DNA of 64,000 nucleotides, from assembly GCF_014648395.1 (NCBI RefSeq), contig NZ_BMRA01000002.1, positions 496,001 through 560,000 of the forward strand. The letters are read 5' to 3'. This stretch comes from Micromonospora fulviviridis (GTDB lineage: Bacteria; Actinomycetota; Actinomycetes; Mycobacteriales; Micromonosporaceae). This document shows positions 1 to 9,400 of this stretch, piece by piece. Position 1 is the stretch's first letter. Every line of letters begins with the position of its first letter. Below the pieces are notes generated by a model. It did no database searches. It was not told where the DNA came from and saw only the letters and a list, made by a program, of their open reading frames with translations. The position numbers and the translations under genes were made by a program.

Positions 1-274
1 CCTTGTCGACCGCCTCACCGGGCTTGGTCAGGGCGATGTCGTACTTCCCCTCGGGGAGGGTGAGCGGGCCGGCCACGTCGCCGGGCTTGAAGTTGTCCAG
101 CGTCTTCTTGCCGTTGACGTACACGTCGACCGGGGTGTCCGGGATGCCGTGGACCACGGAGACCTTGGACGAGGCGGCGTAGGCCGGGCTCATGGTGGCG
201 GCGCCGACGCCGGCGAACGTCAGGGCGGACACCGCGCCGATCGCGGCGACCCGACGGAACATGGCGAACTGCAT
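1..274 (-). CDS. DUF4397-type secreted protein, 3' end outside window
   Basis: Read on the minus strand from ATG at 272-274, with AGGAGGCAG about 5 bases upstream. The product begins MQFAMFRRVAAIGAVSALTF, a signal peptide that probably ends near AYA-AS. It is followed by KVSVVHGIPDTPVDVYVNG and a KPGDVAGPLTLPEGKYDIALTKPG stretch. This beta-sandwich pattern is typical of DUF4397 surface proteins, whose role is unknown. The gene runs off the left edge, so only about 91 residues are seen. It is divergent from an ECF sigma/anti-sigma pair and is a plausible target of that sigma factor; this is inference from position only. Confidence 0.75.
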   Translation of the reverse strand, partial: MQFAMFRRVAAIGAVSALTFAGVGAATMSPAYAASSKVSVVHGIPDTPVDVYVNGKKTLDNFKPGDVAGPLTLPEGKYDIALTKPGEAVDK

Positions 275-514
275 TGTCTGCCTCCTGGTGGTTGGTGCTC
301 ATTCGTCAGGCCTGGCTTGCAGAACGGGTTACGCCGGCTCCGTCGCGCCCGGATGCGCCCCGGATCCGATTTCTTTTTCCCGCCGGCGGTGCATCCGGAC
401 CGGCCCCCGCCGACGAATGGGGAGGTGACGGGGGACCGACGGACACACCGGGAGAGTGGGGCGAGGGCTGTGGGAGTTACAGTTCGGCATGCCCCAAGGA
501 AGGCGAGCCGCCCC

Positions 515-1120
515 GTGACGGTGCCATCGCAGGGCCCCGAGCCGCCGGGCGACGACGACCTCGCGACACGGTTCCGCGACGGCGACGAGGCGGCCCTGCG
601 GGAGGCGTACGACCGGTACGGCCGCGCGGTGCTGCACCTGGCCACCACGACGCTGGTCAACCGGAGCGACGCCGAGGACGTGACCCAGGCGACCTTCGTG
701 GCCGCCTGGCTCGGCCGGGAGACGTTCGACCCGGTGAAGGGTTCACTGGTCGGCTGGCTGCTCGGCATCGGGCGACGCAAGGTGGTCGACCGGATCCGGG
801 CCACGGCCCGGGAGACCCGGGTGGTCGAGACGGTGCGACAGCTGCCCGAGCCGGTGTCGACCGGTCCGGATCCGGACACGGTGGTCGACCGGCTGGTGGT
901 CGCCGACGAGTTGGCCCGGCTCCCCGACGACCAGCGCCGGATGCTGGAGCTGGCGTTCTACGACGACCTGACCCACCAGCAGATCGCGACCGTGACCGGA
1001 GTGCCGCTCGGTACGGTCAAGAGCCATATCCGGCGCGGCATGCAGAGCCTGAAACGCAGATGGGAGGTGGACGGTGCAGCACCTGGACCACGACCGGCTG
1101 GTCTTTCTGGCGCTCGGTGA
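515..1120 (+). CDS. ECF RNA polymerase sigma factor
   Basis: A 201-residue sigma-70 family protein of the extracytoplasmic function type. Region 2 is seen in DEAALREAYDRYGRAVLHLA and SDAEDVTQATFVAAWLG. Region 4 is seen in LPDDQRRMLELAFYDDLTHQQIATVTGVPLGTVKSHIRRGMQSLK, with a clear helix-turn-helix. I chose GTG 515 because AGGAAGG lies about 11 bases upstream; the open frame continues further 5' but without a family match. Its 3' end overlaps the anti-sigma gene by 47 bases, so the pair is probably co-translated. It resembles the SigK/SigL group that works with RskA-type anti-sigma factors. Confidence 0.88.
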   Translation: MTVPSQGPEPPGDDDLATRFRDGDEAALREAYDRYGRAVLHLATTTLVNRSDAEDVTQATFVAAWLGRETFDPVKGSLVGWLLGIGRRKVVDRIRATARETRVVETVRQLPEPVSTGPDPDTVVDRLVVADELARLPDDQRRMLELAFYDDLTHQQIATVTGVPLGTVKSHIRRGMQSLKRRWEVDGAAPGPRPAGLSGAR

Positions 1121-1829
1121 GAGCGAGGCGGCGGACCGTGAGGCCACCCATCTCGACACCTGCGGGCACTGCCGCGGCGAGCTGGAGACGCTCCAGCACG
1201 TCGCCGGGCTGGGCGCCGGCACCCAGGGGCTGACCGACCTGCCCGATCCGCCGGAGCACGTCTGGCAGGGCATCGTCGCCGAGATCGGCGCCGCCGAGGA
1301 GCTGCCCGCGCTGAGCGACCGGCGCCCGCCGCACTCGGGTGAGCCGGCCGGACCGGCCGCCGCGCCGCGCCCGCGCCGCAGCCGCCGCTGGCCCCGCTGG
1401 GCCACCACGGCGGTCACCGCCACCGCCGCCGCCGTGATCGGCGTGGTGGGCACCGCCGTGGTGCTGGGCGGGGGTGACGAGCCGGCGCCGCAGCCGACGG
1501 TGCTGGCCAGCGCGCCGCTGGCCGCGTTCGGGGCGACGCCGAAGGACGCCTCGGGTGACGCCCGGGTGCTCGGCGGCAACCAGCTCCACCTGCACGTGGC
1601 GAATCTCCCGAGCGTTCCGGGGTACTACGAGGTCTGGCTGATCGATCCCAAGACGATGGAGATGTTCTCCTTGGGTACGCTGAGCAAGGCGTCGGGAGAC
1701 GAGTTGCTGCCGATGCCCCCGAACGTGGACCTCCGGACCTACTCGGTGGTCGACGTCTCCGCCGAACAGTTCGACAACAAGCCCGCCCACTCCGGCGACA
1801 GCCTGCTGAGGGGCACCCTGACGGGCTGA
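1074..1829 (+). CDS. Anti-sigma factor, RskA-like membrane protein
   Basis: A 251-residue protein that should hold the upstream sigma factor inactive at the membrane. The N-terminal cytoplasmic part has a zinc-type H-x3-C-x2-C signature (HLDTCGHC, residues about 24-31). A single membrane helix follows near residues 105-128 (WATTAVTATAAAVIGVVGTAVVLGG). The extracytoplasmic C-terminal domain (YYEVWLIDPKTMEMFSLGTLS) matches RskA. GTG 1074 is preceded by GGGAGGTGG. Release by regulated proteolysis is known for the family; the signal here is unknown. Confidence 0.87.
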   Translation: MQHLDHDRLVFLALGESEAADREATHLDTCGHCRGELETLQHVAGLGAGTQGLTDLPDPPEHVWQGIVAEIGAAEELPALSDRRPPHSGEPAGPAAAPRPRRSRRWPRWATTAVTATAAAVIGVVGTAVVLGGGDEPAPQPTVLASAPLAAFGATPKDASGDARVLGGNQLHLHVANLPSVPGYYEVWLIDPKTMEMFSLGTLSKASGDELLPMPPNVDLRTYSVVDVSAEQFDNKPAHSGDSLLRGTLTG

Positions 1830-1867
1830 TCGGCGGGCCGGCTCAGCTCCCCGGCCCGCCGATCAGC
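1825..1867 (+). terminator. Hairpin terminator after anti-sigma gene
   Basis: A perfect 16-bp stem (1825-1840 with 1852-1867) and 11-base loop begin just before the anti-sigma stop codon. There is no T-run, as is common in high-GC actinobacteria. Confidence 0.7.
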
Positions 1868-1902
1868 TCCCTTCCACCGCACGGAAGGGCCCGCGACACA
1901 CG

Positions 1903-1936
1903 CGAGCCGCCGCCCGGATCACCGGACGGCGGCTCG
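1903..1936. terminator. Hairpin between convergent genes, probably ending etfA
   Basis: CGAGCCGCCG (1903-1912) pairs with CGGCGGCTCG (1927-1936) around a 14-base loop that itself has pairing potential. It lies 14 bases past the etfA stop and is probably the minus-strand terminator of etfBA. Confidence 0.6.
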
Positions 1937-1949
1937 TGTCATGACGGGG

Positions 1950-2909
1950 TCACTTGCGCTTGCGGATCTCCTCGGCGGCCTGCGGGACGACCTTGAACAG
2001 GTCGCCGACCACGCCGAAGTCGGCCAGCTCGAAGATCGGCGCCTCGGCGTCCTTGTTCACCGCGACGATGGTCTTCGAGGTCTGCATGCCGGCCCGGTGC
2101 TGGATCGCGCCGGAGATGCCCAGCGCGACGTAGAGCTGCGGGGAGACGGTCTTGCCGGTCTGGCCCACCTGGAACTGGTGCGGGTAGAAGCCGGAGTCGA
2201 CCGCCGCGCGGGACGCGCCGACCGCGCCGCCGAGCAGGTCGGCCAGCTCCTCGACCAGCTTGAAGTTGTCGGCGTTGCCGACGCCACGACCGCCGGAGAC
2301 GACGACCGACGCCTCGGTGAGCTCGGGGCGGGAGCCCTTCTGCTCGGCGACCCGCTCGACGACCTTGGCCAGCTTGTCGGCGTCGGAGACCGACACGGTG
2401 AGCTGCTCGACGGCCGGGGTGGCCGCGGCCTGGGTCGGGTTGAGCGAGTTGGGCCGGACGGTGACCAGCGGCAGGCCCTTGGTGACCTTGGACTTGACGA
2501 TGGTGGAGCCGGCGAAGGCGACCTGGGTGGCGGTGCCGTCGGCGGCGAGGGCCACCACGTCGGTCAGGATGCCGTTGTCCAGCTTGACGGCCAGGCGGGC
2601 GGCGATCTCCTTGCCCTCCTGGGAGGAGGCGAGCAGCACGGCGGCCGGCTGCACCCGCCGGACCAGCTCGGCCAGCACGGTGGCCTTCGGGGCCACCAGG
2701 TAGCCGTCGATCTCCTCGCCCTCGGCGGCGTAGACCTTCTCCGCGCCGTACTCGCCCAGCTTGGCGCTCAGCGCCTCGGCGGCTCCGGCGCCACCGAGCA
2801 CGACCGCGCTCGGGGTGCCCAGCTCGCGGGCGAGGGTGAGCATCTCCAGGGTGACCTTCTTGACGCCGAATTCCTTGGTGGCTTCGACGACGACGAGAAC
2901 CTCAGACAT
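1950..2909 (-). CDS. etfA: Electron transfer flavoprotein alpha subunit
   Basis: A 319-residue FAD-binding subunit of the ETF heterodimer, which passes electrons from acyl-CoA dehydrogenases to the quinone pool. It starts [18 protein letters not shown]. The C-terminal FAD domain shows [55 protein letters not shown] and [29 protein letters not shown], the classic ETF-alpha signature. I chose ATG 2909 (GAGAGG upstream) over an in-frame ATG 15 bases earlier. It lies 11 bases after etfB, so the two form an operon. Confidence 0.96.
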   Translation of the reverse strand: MSEVLVVVEATKEFGVKKVTLEMLTLARELGTPSAVVLGGAGAAEALSAKLGEYGAEKVYAAEGEEIDGYLVAPKATVLAELVRRVQPAAVLLASSQEGKEIAARLAVKLDNGILTDVVALAADGTATQVAFAGSTIVKSKVTKGLPLVTVRPNSLNPTQAAATPAVEQLTVSVSDADKLAKVVERVAEQKGSRPELTEASVVVSGGRGVGNADNFKLVEELADLLGGAVGASRAAVDSGFYPHQFQVGQTGKTVSPQLYVALGISGAIQHRAGMQTSKTIVAVNKDAEAPIFELADFGVVGDLFKVVPQAAEEIRKRK

Positions 2910-2920
2910 GTCCAGACCTC

Positions 2921-3700
2921 TCACACGAACTTCTCGGTGGCGAGGAACTCGACCAGCTTCACGCCGCCCTCGCCCTCGTCGGTGATCTTCTCGCCGCCGG
3001 AGCGCGGCGGGCGCTTGGAGTGCTCGAGCACGGCGCTGGTGGCGCCGTCGAAGCCCACCTCGGCGGGGGCGACGCCCAGGTCACCCAGGGAGAGCGTCTG
3101 CACCGGCTTCTTCTTGGCGGCCATGATGCCCTTGAAGGAGGGGTAGCGCGGCTCGTTGATGGTGTCCCAGACGGAGACGACGGCCGGGGTCGAGGCGGTG
3201 ACCACCTCGTAGCCCTCCTCGGTCTGCCGCTCGACGGTCAGGGTGGCGCCGTCGACGGTGAGCTTGCGCGCGCCGGTCAGGGCGGCCACGCCCAGCCGCT
3301 CGGCGATCATGTGCGGCATGACCTGGACCCGGCCGTCGGTCGACTCCGCGCCGCAGATGACCAGGTCGGCGTTGAGCTGCCCCAGGGCGGCGGCGAGCAC
3401 CTTCGAGGTGGCCACGGCGCAGGACCCGTGCAGCGCGTCGTCCACCACGTGCACGGCCTTGTCCGGCCCCATGGAGAGCGCCTTGCGGATCGACTCGGTC
3501 GCCCGGTCCGGACCCATGGTCAGGACGGTGACCTCGCCGCCGTGCGCCTCCTTGATCTTCAGCGCCTCCTCGATGGCGTACTCGTCCATCTCGTTGATGA
3601 CGTTGTTCGCCGAACCGCGGTCGACGGTGTTGTCGTCAGGACGCAGGTTGCGGTCCGCGCCCGAATCGGGCACCTGCTTGACGAGTACGACGATGTTCAT
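2921..3700 (-). CDS. etfB: Electron transfer flavoprotein beta subunit
   Basis: A 259-residue partner of EtfA; the family binds AMP. It begins MNIVVLVKQVPDSGADRNLR and carries NEMDEYAIEEALKIKE, VLTMGPDRATESIRKALSMGPDKAVHV and ICGAESTDGRVQVMPHMIAERLG, all typical of EtfB. ATG 3700 has AGGAGGG about 13 bases upstream. The frame is open further 5' but that part has no family match. It is the first gene of the etfBA operon; no acyl-CoA dehydrogenase lies beside it. Confidence 0.96.
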   Translation of the reverse strand: MNIVVLVKQVPDSGADRNLRPDDNTVDRGSANNVINEMDEYAIEEALKIKEAHGGEVTVLTMGPDRATESIRKALSMGPDKAVHVVDDALHGSCAVATSKVLAAALGQLNADLVICGAESTDGRVQVMPHMIAERLGVAALTGARKLTVDGATLTVERQTEEGYEVVTASTPAVVSVWDTINEPRYPSFKGIMAAKKKPVQTLSLGDLGVAPAEVGFDGATSAVLEHSKRPPRSGGEKITDEGEGGVKLVEFLATEKFV

Positions 3701-3767
3701 CGCGCTTCGACGACCCTCCTGTTTGGTGTAGCGATCACTCGCCCGGTCACGGGCGCAGCCTCGCGCG

Positions 3768-3785
3768 TGACTTAACGTTCGGTCA
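3768..3785. promoter_or_regulatory. Palindrome upstream of etfBA, possible operator
   Basis: TGACttAACGTTcgGTCA is an 18-bp palindrome in which all but two base-pair positions match. It lies 68-85 bases upstream of the etfB start, in a stretch poorer in GC than its surroundings. The shape suits a TetR-family operator; the regulator is not identified. Confidence 0.35.
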
Positions 3786-3920
3786 ACCGCGCGGGGCTGT
3801 GCAGTTGCCCACGGGGCAATGTTACCCGCAAGTAGCATCCGCTCCCCGGAGCCTCAGAGTGACACAGCTCACCGGAGCCCGTCGCGCCGGGTAAGCTCCC
3901 GAAACAGGGAGGTGACGGAC

Positions 3921-4109
3921 ATGTCGGAAAAGCACGTTTCAACTGAGGCGGCGGGCGGCCCGCGTACCGCCCCCCGGGGCTGCCGCCGGATGCTCGCGGA
4001 CACCTACCGGTGCGCCTGCGGCCGGGCCCGTGACCGCTGCGTCCGCGCCAGCGTGCGGGCGCTCTGGTCGGCCGAGCCGGTCAGGCGGGCTCGGCCAGCG
4101 CCTGCCTGA
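3921..4109 (+). CDS. Small cysteine-rich protein of unknown function
   Basis: A 62-residue frame with a strong AGGGAGGTG ribosome site 8 bases before ATG 3921. The centre reads GCRRMLADTYRCACGRARDRCVRASVRALW, with four of five Cys in 22 residues. It is rich in Arg and has no membrane segment. It overlaps the 3' end of the convergent gene at 4081-4485 by 29 bases. I do not recognise the family. The spacing of the Cys residues hints at metal or redox binding, but this is a guess. Confidence 0.45.
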   Translation: MSEKHVSTEAAGGPRTAPRGCRRMLADTYRCACGRARDRCVRASVRALWSAEPVRRARPAPA

Positions 4110-4485
4110 TCCTGTCGATCACCGCCGCCTCCGCGGGCGCGATCCCCCGATGGGCCTGCGCCACCCGGTCGGCGGCGGCCAGCACCACCGACCGGTACGA
4201 CTGGACGTCCCCCGGCGACTTGGCCCGCAGGATCTCCACGGCCCGGCCCAGCGCCGGCAGCACGATCGCCTCGATCTCCAGCGCCGAGTCCCGCGGCAGC
4301 TGCGGCAGCGGGCCGGTGGTGAGGGCCTCCTTGACCACCCCGCTGGCGTCGCCCAGCGCCCCGGACGCGGCGATGCTCTCCCGCACCATGGCCAGCATCC
4401 CGGGCACGGCGTTGGAGACCAGGAACACGGCCCCGAACGCTCCGGTCTTGAGGGTGAGCTGCTCGTCCGCCGTCAACCGCTCCAT
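4081..4485 (-). CDS. Conserved hypothetical protein, 134 residues
   Basis: Begins MERLTADEQLTLKTGAFGAVFLVSNAVPG and is mostly helical, with no signal peptide, membrane helix or catalytic motif that I recognise. Its ATG follows the stop of the upstream acetyltransferase gene after two bases (TGATCATG). No separate ribosome site is visible, so translation is probably coupled. An in-frame GTG two codons earlier is an alternative start. The function is unknown. Confidence 0.65.
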   Translation of the reverse strand: MERLTADEQLTLKTGAFGAVFLVSNAVPGMLAMVRESIAASGALGDASGVVKEALTTGPLPQLPRDSALEIEAIVLPALGRAVEILRAKSPGDVQSYRSVVLAAADRVAQAHRGIAPAEAAVIDRIRQALAEPA

Positions 4486-4487
4486 GA

Positions 4488-5285
4488 TCACGGAGTGTAG
4501 ACGTACGGGGTGGTGGTGGTGACCGCAACGAGCCCGAGCCGCTCCAGGATCGGCCGGCTGTCCGGCGAGCAGTCCACCTGCACCAGCGTCTTGCCGCGCT
4601 GCTCGGCCAGCCGCGCCCGGTACGCCACCAGCGCCCGGTAGACGCCCCTGCGCCGCCACTCCGGCAGGGTCGAGCCGCCCCAGAGCGTGGCAAAACCGGT
4701 GTTGCGCAGGTAGCGCACCCAACCGGCGCTGACCACGGTGTCGCCCGCCTCGGCCACCACGACCGTGATCGACTGCGGGTCGGCCTCGATCTCCCGGGCC
4801 AGCCCGGTCACCAGGTGGCTCCGGTCCTCATCCCAGACCGCCTCCTCCATGGCGGCGATCCGTTCCAGGTCCTCCCGGCTGGTGACCTCGCGCAGGCGTA
4901 CCCCCTCGGGCGGCATCGGGACGGCGGCGGCCAGGGCCGCGACCGGGCCGACCACGACGGTCTCCAGGTCCTCCGGCACGAAACCGGCGGCGCGCAGCCG
5001 ATCACCCAGATCGGCCGGTTCGTCGTGCCCGTTGAGCTTCCACTCGACCCCCTCGCCCCGGGCGCGGAAGAACTCGACCTGCCGGGCGATCAGGGCGTCC
5101 AGCTCGGCGCCGGACAACCCGTCCAGGGTCCGGTACGTGATGAATCCGCGCTGGTCCAGGCCGAGGATCCGGACCAGTGGGCCGTCCCGGTCGACGGTCA
5201 CCCCGGCCGGCAGCGGGTCCGGGATCTCCGGGCGGATCTGGGTGTCGTAGGCGTCGCGCAGGCTCCGCGCATCAAGATCGGTCAT
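4488..5285 (-). CDS. GNAT-family N-acetyltransferase
   Basis: A 265-residue protein. The C-terminal half is a GNAT fold: REVTSREDLERIAAMEEAVW, then TVVVAEAGDTVVSAGWVRYL, then the acetyl-CoA loop LPEWRRRGVYRALVAYRARLAEQRG, and a final ILERLGLVAVTTTTPYVY strand. The N-terminal half is a degenerate second GNAT-like region. The substrate is unknown. The gene is followed by a coupled hypothetical protein. Confidence 0.85.
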   Translation of the reverse strand: MTDLDARSLRDAYDTQIRPEIPDPLPAGVTVDRDGPLVRILGLDQRGFITYRTLDGLSGAELDALIARQVEFFRARGEGVEWKLNGHDEPADLGDRLRAAGFVPEDLETVVVGPVAALAAAVPMPPEGVRLREVTSREDLERIAAMEEAVWDEDRSHLVTGLAREIEADPQSITVVVAEAGDTVVSAGWVRYLRNTGFATLWGGSTLPEWRRRGVYRALVAYRARLAEQRGKTLVQVDCSPDSRPILERLGLVAVTTTTPYVYTP

Positions 5286-5326
5286 CCCTTCAGGCTAGGC
5301 ACCGGGCAAAGCGGATAATCGGCGAC

Positions 5327-5713
5327 GTGTGGGAGACGATCAGGCGCTGGTTCGACCCGCGCGAGCTGCGGTCCGTGGGCAGCACTCCGGACTACCGCTT
5401 CTCGCTGGCCAACGAGCGGACCTTCCTGGCCTGGCTGCGCACCGGGCTGGCGCTGATCGCCGGCGGGCTGGCCGCCGCGCAGTTCCTCCCCCCGCTCCCC
5501 GTCGCCCACCTGCGGGAGGTGATCGCCGTCGCGTTGCTGCTGCTCGGCGCCACGGTGGCGGTCCGGGCAGTGGACCACTGGGCCCGCACCGAACGGGCCA
5601 TCCGGCTGGGCGAGGAACTGCCCGCGTCCCGCTTCCCGGCCGTCCTGGCCTTGGTCGTCGCGGTGGGCGCGCTGCTGCTGGTGGTCGCCGTGCTGGCCCG
5701 GGGCCGCCGGTGA
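5327..5713 (+). CDS. DUF202/YidH-family membrane protein
   Basis: A 128-residue protein with the DUF202 signature DYRFSLANERTFLAWLRTGLALIAGG followed by two more hydrophobic segments (VIAVALLLLGATVAVRA and VLALVVAVGALLLVVAVLA). The role of this family is not established. Start GTG 5327 gives VWETIRRWFDP, the usual N-terminus for the family; the longer upstream frame overlaps the divergent acetyltransferase. It overlaps the next DUF202 gene by four bases (GTGA). Confidence 0.85.
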   Translation: MWETIRRWFDPRELRSVGSTPDYRFSLANERTFLAWLRTGLALIAGGLAAAQFLPPLPVAHLREVIAVALLLLGATVAVRAVDHWARTERAIRLGEELPASRFPAVLALVVAVGALLLVVAVLARGRR

Positions 5714-6018
5714 GCCGGGACCCGGGACTGCAACCGGAACGCACCCGGCTGGCCTGGCGGCGGACCCTGCTCGCGGTCACCGCGATCCTGGTGCTGGAGC
5801 TGCGGCTGGCGTTCACCGGCCGCGCGTTCGACGCGCTGCTGGCCGGGCTGGCGGTGATCACCTGGCTGGGCGTCCTCGTGGTCGACTGGCGCCGGGCCAC
5901 CGGCGCCGGGCCGCGGGGCGCGCAGCGCTGGTCGATCCCGCTGACCGCGCTGGCCGCGGCCGGGCTGGCGCTGCTCGGCGTCCTGCACGTGCTGCGCGGG
6001 CTGCGCGGGCTGCGCTGA
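5710..6018 (+). CDS. Second DUF202-family membrane protein
   Basis: A 102-residue protein starting at GTG 5710, inside the stop of the previous gene. LQPERTRLAWRRTLLAVTAILVLELRLA carries the short DUF202 signature, with two further membrane segments behind it. Such long-plus-short DUF202 pairs are common in actinobacteria and may form a hetero-oligomer; this is inference. Confidence 0.83.
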   Translation: MSRDPGLQPERTRLAWRRTLLAVTAILVLELRLAFTGRAFDALLAGLAVITWLGVLVVDWRRATGAGPRGAQRWSIPLTALAAAGLALLGVLHVLRGLRGLR

Positions 6019-6046
6019 CCGTCCCCGGTGGGCCATGATGTCCCGC

Positions 6047-6454
6047 ATGGTTCGCCTCTACGGGCTGCTCTTCCTGGCCCAGATCGTGCTCGCCGTCTGC
6101 GCGCTGATCAGCTGCCTCTCCGCCGAGGAGGGAGAGATCCGGGCGCTGCCCCGGATCGCCTGGGTGCTGATCATCCTGTTCTTTCCGCTGGTCGGCTCGA
6201 TCGCCTGGTTCGTCGCCGGCCGGGAGGCGGGCGCCCGGTCGCCCCGCACCGCCTGGCCGATGGGGAACGGCTTCTCCGAGCAGCACCGCCGGCCGCCGGT
6301 CGCGCCGGACGACGACCCCGAGTTCCTCTCCTCGCTCGCCGAGCGCTCCCGCACCGAGGACCAGGAGCGCCTCCGGCGCTGGGAGGAGGACCTGCGCCGG
6401 CGTGAGGAGGAGCTGCGCCGCGGGCAGGACGACCGGGACCGGCCGGAGGTCTGA
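6047..6454 (+). CDS. PLDc_N-domain membrane protein
   Basis: About 135 residues. Two N-terminal membrane helices (LYGLLFLAQIVLAVCALISCL and WVLIILFFPLVGSIAWFVAGRE) enclose the PLDc_N-type motif common in small actinobacterial membrane proteins. A charged, predicted coiled-coil tail follows (DQERLRRWEEDLRRREEELRRGQ). ATGs at 6035 and 6038 are in-frame alternatives to 6047, and the ribosome site is weak. The function is unknown. Confidence 0.75.
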   Translation: MVRLYGLLFLAQIVLAVCALISCLSAEEGEIRALPRIAWVLIILFFPLVGSIAWFVAGREAGARSPRTAWPMGNGFSEQHRRPPVAPDDDPEFLSSLAERSRTEDQERLRRWEEDLRRREEELRRGQDDRDRPEV

Positions 6455-6492
6455 GCGCCGCCGGCGGGCGCCGGCCGGGCACAATCGACGCC

Positions 6493-9400
6493 GTGCGGAT
6501 CAGCCTGCTCGGCCCCCTGGAACTGCGCGCCGACACCGGTACGCCGGTGGAGGTGGGCGGCGCCCGGCTGCGCCGGCTGCTGATCCTGCTGGCCCTGGAG
6601 CCGGGCCGGACGGTCACCGTCGGCCGGCTCACCGACGCGCTCTGGGCGGGCGAGCCACCGGCGGGGGCCGCCAACGCGCTCCAGGCCCTGGTCTCGCGGC
6701 TGCGCCGGGCCGGGCTGCCCGTCGAGGCGCAGCCCGGCGGCTACCGGCTCGCCGTCGCCCCGGACGACGTGGACGTGCACCGGTTCGAGGCCGCCGTCCG
6801 GGCCGCCCGGGCCCGGCTCGCCGACGATCCGGCCGAGGGCTGCCGCCGGCTGGACGAGGCGCTGGCCCTCTGGCGCGGCCCGGCCCTGGCCGACGTGGCC
6901 GACGCCGGCTTCGCCCGGGCGCCGGTGGCCCGGCTCACCGAGCTGCGGCTCGCCGCCACCGAGGACCTGGTGCAGACGCGGCTGGACCGGGCGGCGCCGG
7001 AAGCCCTGCTGCCCGAGCTGCGCGAGCTGGTCGCCGCCCATCCGCTGCGGGAGCGGCTGACCGGGCTGCTGATCCGGGCGCTGCACCGGGCCGGCCGCGC
7101 GGCCGAGGCCCTGGCCGAGTACGAGCGGCTGCGCGCCACCCTCGCCGACACCCTCGGCACCGACCCGGGCCCCGAGCTGGCCGCCCTGCACCTGGAGATC
7201 CTGCGCGGCGAGCCGGCGGCCGTCCCCGACCGCGCCGACGGCCGCGGCCCGGCGGACCCGGCCCGGGGCCCGGCGCAGGCCGGCACGGGTCACGACCCGG
7301 CCGCCGATCCGGGTCGCCCCGCCCGGGGGAACCTGCCCGCCACGCTGACCAGCTTCGTCGGGCGCGAGGAGGAGGTGGCCCGGGTCGCCGGGCTGCTCGA
7401 CCGGTTCCGGCTGGCCACCCTCACCGGCCCGGGCGGGGCCGGCAAGACCCGGCTGGCGGTCGAGTCGGGCCGGGCGGTGGCTGGTCGCTTCCCGGACGGG
7501 GTGTGGCTGGTGCCGCTCGCCCCGGTCACCGATCCCGCCGAGGTGCCGCAGGCGGCCCTCGCGGCGCTCGGCCTGCGCGAGCAGGCGTTGCTGGCCCGGG
7601 CCGGCCGTGGCGCCCCCGAGCCGGCCGACCCGGTCGGGCGGCTGGTCGACGCGCTCGCCGGGCGTGCCGTCCTGCTGCTGCTGGACAACTGCGAGCACCT
7701 GCTCGACGCGGCGGCGGGCCTCACCGAGCGGCTGCTCACCGCCTGCCCCGGGCTGCGGGTGCTGGCCACCAGCCGGGAGCCCCTGGGCATCACCGGGGAG
7801 GCTCTGCGGCCGGTGGAGTCGCTGGCCCTGCCCCCGGCCGGCGCGGACCCGGCGACGGCGCTCGCGTACCCGGCGGTGCGGCTCTTCGCCGACCGGGCCG
7901 GCGCGGTCCGCCCGGACTTCGCGGTGGACGCGGCCACGGTCGGGCCGGTGGTGCGCATCTGCCGGGCGCTGGACGGCATGCCGCTCGCCATCGAGCTGGC
8001 CGCCGCGCGGCTGCGCACGATGACCGCGGCGCAGGTGGACACCCGGCTGGACGACCGGTTCCGGCTTCTCACCGGCGGCAGCCGGACCGCGCTGCCCCGG
8101 CACCAGACGCTACGGGCCGTGGTCGACTGGAGCTGGGACCTGCTCGACGACGGGGAACGCGCGCTCTGGCGGCGGCTGGCCGTCTTCGCGGGCGGCGCCA
8201 CCCTGGAGGCGGCCGAGCGGGTGTGCGGCGTCGTACGACCACTCCAGCTCGCCGCGTCCGCCGCCGCGCCACGACCTGGAGCGGTCGCGGACGTGCTCGA
8301 CGGGCTCTCCACGCTGGTGGACAAGTCGCTGGTGGTGGTGGGCGGCACGGGTGAGCCGCGCTACCGGATGCTGGAGACCATCCGGGAGTACGGCCTGGAC
8401 CGGCTGGCCGAGGCCGGCGAGGCGGACCGGGTCCGGCGGGCGCACGCCGCCGAGTTCCTGGCCCTGGCCGAGGCGGCCGAGCCGGAGCTGCGCGGCGCGG
8501 CGCAACTGGACTGGCTGCGCCGGCTCTCGGCCGACCACGACAACCTGCACTCCGGGCTGCGCTACGCGATCGCCGTGGGCGACGCCCCCACCGCCGTGCG
8601 GTACGCCGCCGCGCTCGGCTGGTACTGGTGGCTCACCGGCCAGCGTGCCGAGGGCGCCGACCTGGCCGGCCAGGTGCTCGCGCTGCCCGGGCTGGCCGAC
8701 GCGCCGCCCTCCACCACCGCGATCGCCCTCGCCACCGGCGCGCTGAACCTGACCGCCACCCACGCCGGCAACCTGCCGGTCAGCAGCGAGTGGCTGGGCC
8801 GGGCGGTGGAGCTGTCCGTCGGGCACGAGCACGAACACCCTCTGCTCCGCCTCGCCGCGCCGATCGCGGCGGCGTTCGACACGAACTTCCAGCCGCCGGC
8901 CATGGCGGCCATGGTGGCCCTGTTCGACGATCCGGATCCGTGGGTGGCCGGGATCGTCCGGCTGATCCGTGCGCACGCCCTGCTCAACGGGGGCCTGCCG
9001 GACTCCGACGCGGAGGCGGACCTGCGGGCCGGGCTGGCGCACTACCGCACCGTCGGCGACCGGTGGGGCATGTCGTTCAGCCTCACCTCGCTGGCCGACC
9101 TCCTCGACCGGCGCGGCGAGGCCGCCGCGGCCACGCCGTACCACGAGGAGGCCATGACCTACTTCGAGGAGCTGGGCGTCCGCGAGGACGTGCCGGAGAT
9201 GCGGCTGCGGCTGGCGCACAACCTGTGGCGGCGCGGCGACCGGGACCGGGCGTGGGCGGAACTGGACCGGGCGGTGCGCGAGGCCGAGATCTCCGGCTCC
9301 GACGAGACGCGGGCGGCCCTCGCGTACGGGAAGGCGGAGCTGCTGCGCGCGGAGGGCGACCGGGCCGGGGCGCGGGCCTGCCTCGCCGAGTGCGCCCGGC

